Positions 1-8,508 of a stretch of DNA of 20,390 nt are shown in pieces (position 1 is the first letter of the stretch; every line of letters starts with the position of its first letter). The stretch comes from Candidatus Omnitrophota bacterium (GTDB lineage Bacteria > Omnitrophota > Gorgyraeia > Gygaellales > Profunditerraquicolaceae): the NCBI GenBank assembly GCA_028710845.1, contig JAQTTI010000011.1:1-20390 (forward strand), in the 5' to 3' direction. A program made the position numbers and the translations under genes. A model generated the notes under the pieces. The model searched no databases and was not told where the DNA came from. It saw only the letters and a program-made list of their open reading frames with translations.

Positions 1-44
1 TATTGTAATTGGGATAAAATTAGGAGGCATAAGGGAGCTTTATA

Positions 45-329
45 ATGCTGCTAGAATCGTTTGGTCGGCCATTTTTGACTGTAGTAATCCTTATTTATGG
101 GCTATGCTGTATAATTAGTATGCTTTTTGCATTTTTCTTTGAAAGATACGAGCAGATAGAAGAAAAATTAAATTTAAATTTATTCATTGCTCCTGTTGTT
201 ACCACCCTGGATATTCATATCAATTCCATAGATAGTTGGGCTAAGCAACATAACAAAGTTGTAGGGGTTACCCTTGGCGTATTTTCTATATTTATTGTCG
301 CCTCTTTAACCTCTGTACTTATATCCTAA
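45..329 (+). CDS. Small two-helix membrane protein, unknown function
   Basis: This 94-aa protein is not recognised as a member of any family. It has a hydrophobic segment at about residues 9-31 and a second at about 72-93. Between them lies a polar region of about 40 residues beginning ERYEQIEEK, so it is probably an inner-membrane protein with a short soluble loop. The ATG at 45 is supported by GGGAG at 33-37, and a further AGGAGG lies at 22-27. It ends about 50 bases before the CPBP protease gene on the same strand and may be co-transcribed with it. No catalytic motif is visible. It is clearly outside the pilus operon by position, and no functional link can be argued. Confidence 0.7.
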   Translation: MLLESFGRPFLTVVILIYGLCCIISMLFAFFFERYEQIEEKLNLNLFIAPVVTTLDIHINSIDSWAKQHNKVVGVTLGVFSIFIVASLTSVLIS

Positions 330-377
330 AGAGTATTTTACAAAAGCGGTTGGCTAACCAATTTTTAATAGGCTAAA

Positions 378-2204
378 ATGAAAATAAAAACCAGAGATTG
401 GTGTATATTTACTACTTTAGCCGTTCTACTTTTATTCTTTTGGTATAAATTAGAATATCCGCGTTTTGCCTTCGTAAACTTATCAATTAATAAACAACAA
501 GCAATAACTAAATCGTCAGAATATCTTCAATCTAAGGGGATAGAGGTAAAAAATTATTCCCGGGCGATTATTTTTGATGAAGATGAAGGTTTTAACCGTT
601 ATTTTCAGCATGCCGCCGGCCTGAAAGCAGAGGAAGAGTTTATCGAAAAACATAACTTTGATCTGTTCCGTTGGATGGTCCGCTTTTTTAAGGAATCGCA
701 GAAAGAGGAGTATTACGTTTATGTCAGCCCCAGAACAGGCGAAGTTATCCGTTTCTTCCATTTAATAGAGGATATCGAGCCGAGGATTGATCTAGGTAAA
801 GATAACGCTAGGTTTAAGGCGGAAGCCTTCCTGCGGGAAACCTTTAACGCAGATTTAAGTAATTATGATTTTCACGAAGAAAAAGCCAAGCGGTATGAAA
901 AGAGGACAGATTATGTCTTTTCCTGGGAGGAGAAAGGTGTTTATATCCCCTGGAAAGAAAACCAGGGAGGAGCTAAATTACTGACTGAGGTCACCGTTTC
1001 AGGAAATGAGGTCAGGGAGTTTAATAAACATAGGTTCGATTTACCCGAAAAATTCTCCCGGTACGTTGAAAAACAATTTATTTTAGGAGAATACCTCTTC
1101 AGTATTTTTTATATTATTCTTTTTGCGATGCTCATATTCTCGGTCAATATTGTTTTAAAGAAAAGGCAGGAGGTTATCCCGCGCCTGACTAAAAAATGGT
1201 TTTATTATGTAGCGGCCTTTTTATTTGTTATTAACAGCGCAGAGTTGCTTAATAGTCTGCAGATTATTTTTATGGATTATCCTACCAGCGCCCGGATGAG
1301 CTCGTTTCTGGGCCTTGTTTTTAGCAAATGGTTATTTAATACGGGATTTTTAATTATTGGCTTTATAATGCCCGGCATCGCCGGTGAAACGCTATCCCAT
1401 GAAGTATTTTCAAAAAATAAATACAGCTCGTTTTTTACTTATATCCAGTCAGGTTTTTTAAACCGGGGCTTAACCCGTTCAATAATACTGGGTTACTTGA
1501 TCTGCGCCATCATGATGGGGGTCCAGGCTATAGCATTTTATTATGGGCAGAAATTTTTGGGCGTTTGGAGAGAATGGAGCACGATGACTTATTTCTCATC
1601 CGGATATATTCCTTTGTTGACGGCATTCGTTATCGGAGCCGGAGCCAGCCTTAATGAAGAGATTAATTTCAGGCTGTTCGGAATAAGTTTTGCTAAAAAA
1701 TACCTGCGCAGTTCGTTTCTGGCAGTTTTATTGGCCAGTGTCATTTGGGGGATGGGCCATACCTTATATGCGATATTTCCGGTGTGGTTTCGTATAATCG
1801 AAGTCAGTCTGATCGGTCTACTTTACGGATTTATACTGATACGTTTTGGAATTATACCTTTGATCGTCGCCCACTATTTATTCGATGTATTTTGGTGTAG
1901 TGCCGCTTATCTTTTGGGAAAGAGCAGTCCATATTTATTCTATTCATCCGTCGGTCTTCTGGGTATTCCTTTGCTTTTGGCTGTTTTAGCATTTTTTCTA
2001 AATCTGCCTGAAAGGGATAAACCGATGGCTGTAGTTCTTGATAGGATAGAAAAATATAATCAAAAGGTTTTGGTTGCTTTTGTTTTGGCCAAAAAATTAG
2101 AGGGATCTTCCATCGAATCGATTAAAACAGAGCTTATAAGGCATAACTGGGACCATCTCCTGGTTGACCTGGCCATTAAAGAAGTTTTTAATCCGGATCC
2201 GTAA
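378..2204 (+). CDS. CPBP-family intramembrane protease (CAAX protease-like) with large N-terminal extracytoplasmic domain
   Basis: The C-terminal half carries the three CPBP/ABI motifs: EEINFR with E427, E428 and R432, then GMGH with H461, then HYLFD with H499 and D503. These are the expected glutamate/histidine active-site residues of CPBP (Rce1-like) intramembrane endopeptidases. A transmembrane anchor lies at about residues 8-23. About 200 mostly polar residues follow, containing a PepSY-like stretch (YYVYVSPRTGEVIRFFH). A multi-helix membrane domain begins near residue 234. At 608 aa it is about twice the size of a minimal CPBP protein because of this N-terminal region. A soluble tail of about 50 residues ends the protein. 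The ATG at 378 has a weak TAGG upstream. The substrate is unknown; such proteins process lipidated or membrane peptides or act in immunity. A link to pilus biogenesis is not shown. Confidence 0.9.
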   Translation: MKIKTRDWCIFTTLAVLLLFFWYKLEYPRFAFVNLSINKQQAITKSSEYLQSKGIEVKNYSRAIIFDEDEGFNRYFQHAAGLKAEEEFIEKHNFDLFRWMVRFFKESQKEEYYVYVSPRTGEVIRFFHLIEDIEPRIDLGKDNARFKAEAFLRETFNADLSNYDFHEEKAKRYEKRTDYVFSWEEKGVYIPWKENQGGAKLLTEVTVSGNEVREFNKHRFDLPEKFSRYVEKQFILGEYLFSIFYIILFAMLIFSVNIVLKKRQEVIPRLTKKWFYYVAAFLFVINSAELLNSLQIIFMDYPTSARMSSFLGLVFSKWLFNTGFLIIGFIMPGIAGETLSHEVFSKNKYSSFFTYIQSGFLNRGLTRSIILGYLICAIMMGVQAIAFYYGQKFLGVWREWSTMTYFSSGYIPLLTAFVIGAGASLNEEINFRLFGISFAKKYLRSSFLAVLLASVIWGMGHTLYAIFPVWFRIIEVSLIGLLYGFILIRFGIIPLIVAHYLFDVFWCSAAYLLGKSSPYLFYSSVGLLGIPLLLAVLAFFLNLPERDKPMAVVLDRIEKYNQKVLVAFVLAKKLEGSSIESIKTELIRHNWDHLLVDLAIKEVFNPDP

Positions 2205-2262
2205 TATTTTCCTTGCATTTTAGGGTTCTTTATAATATCATAAAAAAACAAGGGGAGGGTTA

Positions 2263-2508
2263 ATGCGGAAATATTTAATTTACCTAAAATATTCCAGCGT
2301 AGTGATTAAGGTCGCTGCCTGGTTCTTTTTATTTTTAGGCATTATTGGTTCGGTCCCCTTGTTTTTAGGAAAGGTCGCGGGTAGTTCGCGCTGGGCAGGA
2401 CCGGTATTTTTAATATTTTATTCTTTTTTGTTTATGTTTTTTTTCACGGTCGCCAAGATTTGCGACATTTTGTTACAAATAATAAACGAAAATAAAGGCC
2501 AGTCTTGA
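2263..2508 (+). CDS. Small hydrophobic membrane protein, unknown
   Basis: This 81-aa protein has two long hydrophobic segments at about residues 10-36 and 46-70, and a short polar C-terminus (NENKGQS). It matches no family I recognise. A strong ribosome-binding site, GGGGAGGG, sits just before the ATG at 2263. A perfect TATAAT at 2231-2236 lies upstream but has no good -35 partner at normal spacing. The gene is followed after 21 bases by the parvulin-like lipoprotein gene. It may be the first gene of the pilus operon, or an unrelated small protein that happens to precede it. Confidence 0.65.
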   Translation: MRKYLIYLKYSSVVIKVAAWFFLFLGIIGSVPLFLGKVAGSSRWAGPVFLIFYSFLFMFFFTVAKICDILLQIINENKGQS

Positions 2509-2529
2509 AATTTCGACTAAGGAGGTAGA

Positions 2530-3444
2530 GTGAAAAATAAGATCATTTTATTTGCTTCTTTTATTTTGGTTTCTGCCGGGATTTTGGGTTGCGATAAATT
2601 TCTTCCTTCTACCGGTAAAAAAAGAGTAGAGGTAAGATCTATGCAGGCCGTAGAAATCCAGCCAAAAGGCCCTATTGTCGCTAAGGTAAATAATATTTCC
2701 GTAGGACTTGATGACCTGAATGAAGAGATAGAACTCTATAATGCGAATGTACCCGCCGAAAGGCCGGAGCAAAAAATTACCACCAGGGACCAAAAGATAA
2801 ATTACTTAAAAAATGAGGTTGTCCGCAGGGCTTTGCTTTACCAGGACGCTTTAGACAAGGGATTGGACCGTACCGACGAGGTCAGGCAGATAATGGAAAA
2901 AAATAAGCGTGACCTTATGGTCCTGCAAAACATAAAGAATATCACCAAAGGCATTACAGTCAGCTCTAAGGATGTCGAGGATTATTATAATACTTATAAA
3001 GAGCAGCTTAAAGAGCCGGAGGAGCGCCAAATTCTTGAAATCGTCGTTAATAGCGAACAGGAAGCCAGGGATATATTGATCCAGCTTTTACAGGGCGCAG
3101 ATTTTGCGACGCTGGCTCGTAATAGTTCGAAAGCAGCCAGCGGAAAAGAAGGCGGAAATCTGGGTTTTATCCAGAAAGGGAAAAAATCTGCCCAGTTTGA
3201 CGCTGCGGCTTTTTCCGATAGTTTAGAAATAGGCAAAATCAGCAGTATATTTAAAACTCCGGATGGCTATAGTATAGTTAAATTGGAAGCTAAGCGGGGA
3301 GGAAAGCAAAAGCCCTTAAGCGAAATGTGGGATGATATTAACCGCGGCCTGGTTTTTTTAAAGCAGCAGCAGGCGCTCGAGGAATTGATCGGCAAACTTT
3401 CTCGCGATGCTAATATCGAAATCATTGACGGGGAGATAAAATAA
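2530..3444 (+). CDS. Parvulin/SurA-like periplasmic chaperone lipoprotein
   Basis: The protein has 304 aa. It starts with a lipoprotein signal whose lipobox ends GILGC, making C21 the predicted lipidated residue. A SurA-N-like helical region covers about residues 50-150, and a PpiC-type rotamase domain about 163-255, with GGNLGFIQKG and the closing strand GYSIVKLEAK. In typical parvulins the first strand reads RHIL and the last GYHIIK. Here they read RQIL and GYSIVK, so both conserved histidines are missing and activity may be chaperone-only. The start is GTG at 2530, chosen because AAGGAGG is well spaced before it. Its stop overlaps the cpaB start by one base, so it belongs to the tad operon. 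It may fold or escort the secretin or pilins across the periplasm, which is an inference from context. Confidence 0.85.
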   Translation: MKNKIILFASFILVSAGILGCDKFLPSTGKKRVEVRSMQAVEIQPKGPIVAKVNNISVGLDDLNEEIELYNANVPAERPEQKITTRDQKINYLKNEVVRRALLYQDALDKGLDRTDEVRQIMEKNKRDLMVLQNIKNITKGITVSSKDVEDYYNTYKEQLKEPEERQILEIVVNSEQEARDILIQLLQGADFATLARNSSKAASGKEGGNLGFIQKGKKSAQFDAAAFSDSLEIGKISSIFKTPDGYSIVKLEAKRGGKQKPLSEMWDDINRGLVFLKQQQALEELIGKLSRDANIEIIDGEIK

Positions 3445-4343
3445 TGGCTATCGACAGGCAGAAACTAATTTTAATAAGCGGGGTATTCCTAGGGGTTATG
3501 GCAATTTTCATGACCAAGATGTACCTTGACCAGCAAAAAAAAATTGTGGCCGAAAAAGCTAAGGCAGCTTTGGCAAATTATCAGTCTAACCAGACCTCTG
3601 TTTTAGTTGCCAAAAGGGATATAGCTCCAGGGTCGATTATCTCAAGCGATATGTTTGAAACATCGATCGTACCGAATAAGTTCGTTCAACCACAGGCAGT
3701 TACTTCTTTGGACAGGATTTACGGAATGCTTACTGTTGCTTCTATCGGTAAAGGCGAACAGATTACTCTTTCAAAACTGGTCAGTGATAAAAGCGCAGGC
3801 AGAAGAGACCTTGCCGGCGTTACTCCGTCCGGTAAAAGAGCAATAACTATTATTGCTGATAATCTGTCTTCTTTGTCGGGGATGGTCCAGCCGGGTAACT
3901 ATGTGGATGTGCTGGCTGTAGTCCAGATTCCCGTACAGGGCCGTGATGGAAAACCTGTCAACCAAACAGCTATTGTGCCTTTATTCCAGAATGTTTTAGT
4001 TCTGGCCGTCGGACAAAATACAGGCGGGCCAGCCGGCCCGAGTGGAAGGTATGCCGAATCCGCTCCTCCTGCAAAAGACAATAATCTGATCACCTTATCA
4101 TTAAGCCCCAAAGAAGCCCATTTAATTGCTTTTGTTCAGGAGCAGGGCAGGATGCGTTTAGTCATGCGTTCTCCGGCCGATGCAAAAGTAGAGCCAACGA
4201 TGCCGGTTAGTTGGGATAGTTTGTTTCAATATATTTCGCCTCCGAAACAAGATAATCAAGAGATAAGGCCGCCGATAGATACGACGGAGTATGTGGAAGT
4301 CTTGCGCGGGTTAAATAAAGCAAAAGTTCCTATATCAAAATAA
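3444..4343 (+). CDS. cpaB: Flp pilus assembly protein CpaB/RcpC
   Basis: The protein has 299 aa with one N-terminal transmembrane segment at about residues 9-25 and a short helical stretch after it. A SAF domain (about 52-112) follows, with the typical VLVAKRDIAPGSIIS start and GEQIT near its end. The RcpC/CpaB region then runs to about residue 255, including PGNYVDVLAVV. CpaB is a periplasmic, inner-membrane-anchored partner of the CpaC secretin in Tad pilus systems. Its beta-clip domain is related to SAF proteins that may contact peptidoglycan. The start codon overlaps the stop of the upstream lipoprotein gene (TAATG), and the secretin gene follows after about 50 bases, the standard cpaB-cpaC order. 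Length is normal for the family. Confidence 0.95.
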   Translation: MAIDRQKLILISGVFLGVMAIFMTKMYLDQQKKIVAEKAKAALANYQSNQTSVLVAKRDIAPGSIISSDMFETSIVPNKFVQPQAVTSLDRIYGMLTVASIGKGEQITLSKLVSDKSAGRRDLAGVTPSGKRAITIIADNLSSLSGMVQPGNYVDVLAVVQIPVQGRDGKPVNQTAIVPLFQNVLVLAVGQNTGGPAGPSGRYAESAPPAKDNNLITLSLSPKEAHLIAFVQEQGRMRLVMRSPADAKVEPTMPVSWDSLFQYISPPKQDNQEIRPPIDTTEYVEVLRGLNKAKVPISK

Positions 4344-4392
4344 TAAACTCAAAAAGGCTAAAATTATTAAAGCCTTAAGCCTAAGGAGAAAA

Positions 4393-5985
4393 ATGAGAAA
4401 GTTATTTTTTGGCTTATTATGTATTGTAACTCTTATAACCTTCTTGCCTTTTAATAGTCTTTGTTTTGATGAAGTCGTCGAAGAGATGAAGCTTTATGTC
4501 GGGCAGCCCCAGACTATTTCGATAAATTCTCCGAAAAGGATAGCCGTCGGTAATCCTCAGGTTGCCGATGTCGTCAATATTACCAAGAAGGAACTGACTA
4601 TTGATCCTAAGGCAGCAGGAAGTACGACTCTGATTGTCTGGGATAATTTCGGCGAACAGTCTTACCGTTTGAATATTTTTACTGAGGATATGAGTATAAT
4701 CAAGCGCCGGGTTGATAATATCCTTTCGAAAATGAATGTCCCGGAGGTTTACGCCAAAGCCGAGGATGAAGAAGCTAAAGTACTTCTTTTGGGTAGCGTA
4801 AAGGATGCCAAAGATAAAGCCAGGATTATGTTGGCTTTAGACCAGCTAAAAGGGAAAATAATAGATTTGATGACGGTAAGAGAAGAAGAGGCGGTCATTG
4901 AGATAGACGTCCAAATAATCGAACTTAACAAGGGGTCTCAGGATGCGCTTGGATTTACCTGGCCGGGGTCGATGTCCTTGACCGAAGTAGGGTCTCCCGG
5001 AATTTCCGCAGCCGGCGCAAAATGGGGCAGCCTTTTTAAAGTGGCTAGGGAAACCCGGGATGCCTTTACATTAAAATTAGACGCTTTAATACAGGAAGGA
5101 AGCGCCCGCATACTTTCCAGGCCCAGGCTTTCTTGTCAGAGCGGCAAAGAGGCAAAATTGGTTGTCGGAGGCGAAGTGCCCGTCTTGAGCGGAACAGCAA
5201 CACCAAGTACGACCGGAACAGGGACAGCAGCAACCTCCAACGGCTCAGTAGAATATAAAGAATACGGCATAATTCTGAATGTTAAGCCCCTGCTTGAAGA
5301 CAGCGGCCGCATCCATCTTGGGCTTGATGTAACAGTAAGTGAAGTGGGAGATCAGGTAGAAACTGATTATGCCCTGGCCTATAAAATGACTAAGCGCACC
5401 GCAACAACCGAGCTTTTCTTGGATAATGGCCAGACCATGGCCATAGGTGGTTTAATTAAACAGAAAAAATCCGAAGACATAAGAAGAGTGCCTTGGCTTT
5501 CGGATATTCCTGTTATAGGCAGTTTATTCAAGCAGAGGACTAAGAAGTCGGGATGGGATTCTGATGTTAGCGAGATTACTGACGTCGAGCTTTTTATTAC
5601 TTTGACTCCCCGTGTAGTAAGTGAAGTTAAACCCCAGGAAGAAGTAAGAACCCAGGTGATTAAACTTCCTTCGATTAATGATGATCGCATAAAAGATCCG
5701 GTTGTTAAATATTCAAAGTTGGTGCAAAAAAGAGTTTTAAGTGCAATTACTTATCCTACTAAAGCCAAAGAAGCCGGTTTCCAGGGAACAGTTATGCTCA
5801 ACCTTAAACTTTCCCCGCAAGGAGAACTTTTAGAATCTACAGTTAAGGAAAGTTCAGGTTACCGGATACTTGATGACGCTGCGATTCAGAGAGCCCAAGA
5901 CACAGCTCCCTATCCGCCTTTTCCTCCGGAAATAAAGGAGAAAGAGGTCTGGGTGGACATTCCTATAACTTATCAATTGGAATAA
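4393..5985 (+). CDS. cpaC: Tad pilus outer-membrane secretin CpaC/RcpA with C-terminal TonB-like domain
   Basis: The protein has 530 aa. A signal peptide ends near residue 24. A pilus-formation N-terminal domain (about 28-97) has the CpaC signature of a GQ...I...PKRIAVGNPQVADV type. A BON/N1-like region is followed by the secretin core (about 165-408), including ILSRPRL and the hallmark VPWLSDIPVIGSLFK at 366-380. Residues about 440-530 are not part of a normal CpaC. They carry the features of a TonB C-terminal domain: AITYPTKAKEAGFQGTV, then ESSGYRILDDAAIQRA, then PYPPFPPE and a final PITYQL strand. The protein should form the outer-membrane pilus channel. The extra domain probably lies on the periplasmic side and could contact another component. 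AAGGAG before the ATG at 4393 supports the start. One base separates it from the next gene. Confidence 0.95.
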   Translation: MRKLFFGLLCIVTLITFLPFNSLCFDEVVEEMKLYVGQPQTISINSPKRIAVGNPQVADVVNITKKELTIDPKAAGSTTLIVWDNFGEQSYRLNIFTEDMSIIKRRVDNILSKMNVPEVYAKAEDEEAKVLLLGSVKDAKDKARIMLALDQLKGKIIDLMTVREEEAVIEIDVQIIELNKGSQDALGFTWPGSMSLTEVGSPGISAAGAKWGSLFKVARETRDAFTLKLDALIQEGSARILSRPRLSCQSGKEAKLVVGGEVPVLSGTATPSTTGTGTAATSNGSVEYKEYGIILNVKPLLEDSGRIHLGLDVTVSEVGDQVETDYALAYKMTKRTATTELFLDNGQTMAIGGLIKQKKSEDIRRVPWLSDIPVIGSLFKQRTKKSGWDSDVSEITDVELFITLTPRVVSEVKPQEEVRTQVIKLPSINDDRIKDPVVKYSKLVQKRVLSAITYPTKAKEAGFQGTVMLNLKLSPQGELLESTVKESSGYRILDDAAIQRAQDTAPYPPFPPEIKEKEVWVDIPITYQLE

Positions 5986-5986
5986 A

Positions 5987-8146
5987 ATGGCCAAAATAAT
6001 AGTAATATTCAGCACAAAAGGCGGTGTAGGTAAGACCCTAATCGCTACTAATTTGGGAGTATCTTTGACCAGGGAGGGCAAGCGTGTTTGCCTGGTCGAT
6101 TTGGATACTCAAGTGGTAGGCGATATGGCTCACATGCTAGGGCTTAGCCCGGAAAAATGTATGGCGGACTTAATGTCCTTTATGATGAAACAGCCCCAGC
6201 TGACTAAGAAGCAGGATTTTATCATTAAAACAAAATTTGATAATGTCGATTTTATCGCCGGAGTCCTTAAACCCCAGCAAGCAGGTTATCTTTACCCGGA
6301 AAAACTTCCTGAAGTATTTTCTATTTTAGATAAAGATTATGATTATATCGTCGTAGATGCCGGTAAAAATTTTAGCGATATTTTTTTGGTCGCTTTAAGC
6401 CAGGCAAATCTTATCCTGCTTATTGCCACGCCTGATGTGCTTTCGGTTTATCAGACCAAGTGGGCGTTGGATACATTATTATTCCTCCATTTTCCTTTGA
6501 ATATGATAAAGCTTGTGCTTAACAGAGCGGAATCTTTATCGAGTATAAGTTGGCAGGAAATCCGGGTTAACTTGCCGATTGACATAATCTCTAAAGTTCC
6601 GTCGGAAGGCCGGCTGGTCAATCAAGCGGTAAATTTAGGCGTGCCCCTGGTTATTAATTCACCTCGTTCCAGGATTGCTTCGGTGCTGCAGGAACTGGCC
6701 GCTGTTTTAATCGAAGGCAAAGCCCTTTATATGGACCGCAAGAATATCGACCAAATAAAACTCAAAGAGTTGATTCCGGATAAAAGCGGCCAATTCTGGG
6801 AGTCGCAAAACCTGAAAGAGTCTGTGCTTGAGCCGGATAGCTCGGAAGACAAAGATGAAATTTTAATCCTTAAAAAAAGAATACACGGCCGGCTTTTAGA
6901 CAGCATGAATATTAAAAAGCTGGATCTAAGGATCTTTAGCGACCGTAAAAAAGCCAGGGATTTAAAAGAAAGAGCGGGTGTTATTGTCAGCAATCTTTTA
7001 GTCGAGGAAGCAGGAAGTTTTATTCCTTCACAGGAAATCAGGAAAAAATTAATCAAAGAGATCCTTGATGAAGCTTTGGGCCTGGGGCCCTTGGAAGACC
7101 TGCTTGCCGACCCCGATATAACCGACATCATGGTTAATAACAAAGATGAAATCTACGTCGAGCGTTTCGGTCTGATCGAACTTACCAGTAAAAAATTTAT
7201 TTCTAACGACCAGGTCAGGACAATCATCGAGCGTATCATTGCTCCTATCGGAAGAAGGATAGACGAGTCTGTGCCGATGGTAGACGCCCGCCTTGTAGAC
7301 GGCTCCCGGGTTAATGCAATCATTTCTCCGCTTTCTTTAACCGGGCCGACATTAACGATCAGAAAGTTCCGTAAAGAAAGGTATAAAACAATCGACCTGC
7401 TTAATTTAGGGGCGCTTACCCAGGGAATGGCGGATTTTATCAGGGCTTGTGTTTTATGCCGAAAAAATATGATTGTTTCAGGCGGTACGGGTTCCGGAAA
7501 AACTACGATGTTAAATGCTCTTTCAGAATATATCCCCGAGGGAGAAAGGATTATAACCTTAGAGGATGCCGCAGAATTGAAACTAAACCAAAGGCATTGG
7601 ATAAGGCTTGAATCCCGCCCGCCAAACATAGAAGGTAAAGGCGGGATGGCAATCAGGGACCTTTTCCGCAATACCTTACGTATGCGGCCGGATAGGATTA
7701 TCGTCGGCGAATGCCGCGGCACAGAATCACTGGATATGCTTCAAGCCATGAATACCGGCCATGATGGTTCGATGACAACGGTCCATGCTAACTCGACTTT
7801 GGATGTTTTATCCCGTCTTGATTCAATGATTCTTATGTCCGGTATAGAGCTTCCGACTAGGGCTATTCGGGAGATGGTTGCTTCGGCTGTTGATATTATC
7901 GTGCATACCGCCAGGCTTTCCGACGGATCCCGGAAAATTATGGCCATTGCAGAAGTAGCCGGGATGAGGGATGAAATGCACATAGATATAAATGAAATAT
8001 TTATTTATAAACAGACCGGAGTAGATGCGAAAGGTAAGATTATAGGACATTTCACTGCTACCGGCTATAAGCCTAGCTTTTTGGAAGAAATCCGTGTGCG
8101 TGGTATATCCCTGTCAGATGAAATTTTTATTCCTTCCAAACAGTAA
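5987..8146 (+). CDS. cpaF: Fused ParA/MinD-like CpaE (TadZ) and CpaF (TadA) secretion ATPase
   Basis: This is one uninterrupted 719-aa reading frame. Residues 1-250 form a MinD/ParA-like ATPase with deviant Walker A KGGVGKT at 11-17, LVDLDTQ near 36-42 and a YIVVDAGKNFSD Walker B-type region near 120-131. This matches the TadZ/CpaE role of positioning the pilus. After a charged linker (about 255-290), residues about 290-719 form a complete CpaF/TadA hexameric ATPase. It contains GGTGSGKTT (499-507), an Asp box LEDAAEL (525-531), Walker B RIIVGECRG (570-578) and a His box TVHANS (598-603). CpaF powers pilin assembly at the inner membrane. In most tad loci these are separate neighbouring genes. 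Both ATP sites look intact. The frame begins one base after the secretin stop. Confidence 0.95.
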   Translation: MAKIIVIFSTKGGVGKTLIATNLGVSLTREGKRVCLVDLDTQVVGDMAHMLGLSPEKCMADLMSFMMKQPQLTKKQDFIIKTKFDNVDFIAGVLKPQQAGYLYPEKLPEVFSILDKDYDYIVVDAGKNFSDIFLVALSQANLILLIATPDVLSVYQTKWALDTLLFLHFPLNMIKLVLNRAESLSSISWQEIRVNLPIDIISKVPSEGRLVNQAVNLGVPLVINSPRSRIASVLQELAAVLIEGKALYMDRKNIDQIKLKELIPDKSGQFWESQNLKESVLEPDSSEDKDEILILKKRIHGRLLDSMNIKKLDLRIFSDRKKARDLKERAGVIVSNLLVEEAGSFIPSQEIRKKLIKEILDEALGLGPLEDLLADPDITDIMVNNKDEIYVERFGLIELTSKKFISNDQVRTIIERIIAPIGRRIDESVPMVDARLVDGSRVNAIISPLSLTGPTLTIRKFRKERYKTIDLLNLGALTQGMADFIRACVLCRKNMIVSGGTGSGKTTMLNALSEYIPEGERIITLEDAAELKLNQRHWIRLESRPPNIEGKGGMAIRDLFRNTLRMRPDRIIVGECRGTESLDMLQAMNTGHDGSMTTVHANSTLDVLSRLDSMILMSGIELPTRAIREMVASAVDIIVHTARLSDGSRKIMAIAEVAGMRDEMHIDINEIFIYKQTGVDAKGKIIGHFTATGYKPSFLEEIRVRGISLSDEIFIPSKQ

Positions 8147-8152
8147 TAATCT

Positions 8153-8497
8153 ATGCGGTTAATCAATAAAACAAAAAATTCGATTTTGGCGGAAGATGTC
8201 TTTATAGCTAATACATTGTTTTCTAGGATCAAAGGGCTTTTAGGAAAGAGCAGCTTACTGCCTAAACAGGGGATAATACTTGAGCCTTGTAATTCTATTC
8301 ATACGTTCTTTATGCGTTTTTCTATTGATGTAATCTTTGTAGACAGAAGTAATAAAATTATTAAAACATTGCCCAGATTTATTCCTAACCGGATCAGCCC
8401 CATATATTGGCATTCCCAAAAAGTAGTCGAATTGCCCGCCGGAACATTAGATGCCTCTAATACTCAGATTCTAGATCAACTCGAATTGTCAGATTAA
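8153..8497 (+). CDS. DUF192 family protein
   Basis: This 114-aa protein matches the DUF192 family over its length: GLLGKSSLLPKQGIILEPC leads into SIHTFFMRFSIDVIFVD, then a basic stretch and VVELPAG near the end. The family is a small beta-rich fold of unknown biochemical role and is often found near type IV pilus or secretion genes. Most bacterial members carry a signal peptide. This one starts directly with MRLINKTKN and shows none, so it may act in the cytoplasm. The gene begins six bases after the cpaEF stop, with no clear ribosome-binding site, and is likely translated by coupling. It appears to be the last gene of the operon, because a new promoter lies immediately downstream. Confidence 0.85.
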   Translation: MRLINKTKNSILAEDVFIANTLFSRIKGLLGKSSLLPKQGIILEPCNSIHTFFMRFSIDVIFVDRSNKIIKTLPRFIPNRISPIYWHSQKVVELPAGTLDASNTQILDQLELSD

Positions 8498-8508
8498 ATT
8501 TGTAATTT

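Noticed and set aside
350..366. Terminator-like TTGG/CCAA hairpin with T-run before the CPBP gene
   Set aside because: The stem is only four base pairs, too weak to call.
2213..2236. Promoter TTGCAT with TATAAT before the 81-aa membrane protein
   Set aside because: The -10 is perfect but the spacer is only 12 bases, and no other -35 at 16-18 bases is seen.
4354..4376. AAGGCT/AGCCTT hairpin between cpaB and the secretin gene
   Set aside because: AT-rich loop, short stem and no T-run; it sits inside an operon and could be chance.
7153..7722. Long open frame on the reverse strand inside cpaEF
   Set aside because: It lies opposite the conserved CpaF ATPase motifs, has low-complexity Ser/Leu/Ile-rich composition and no ribosome-binding site; it is a coding shadow.
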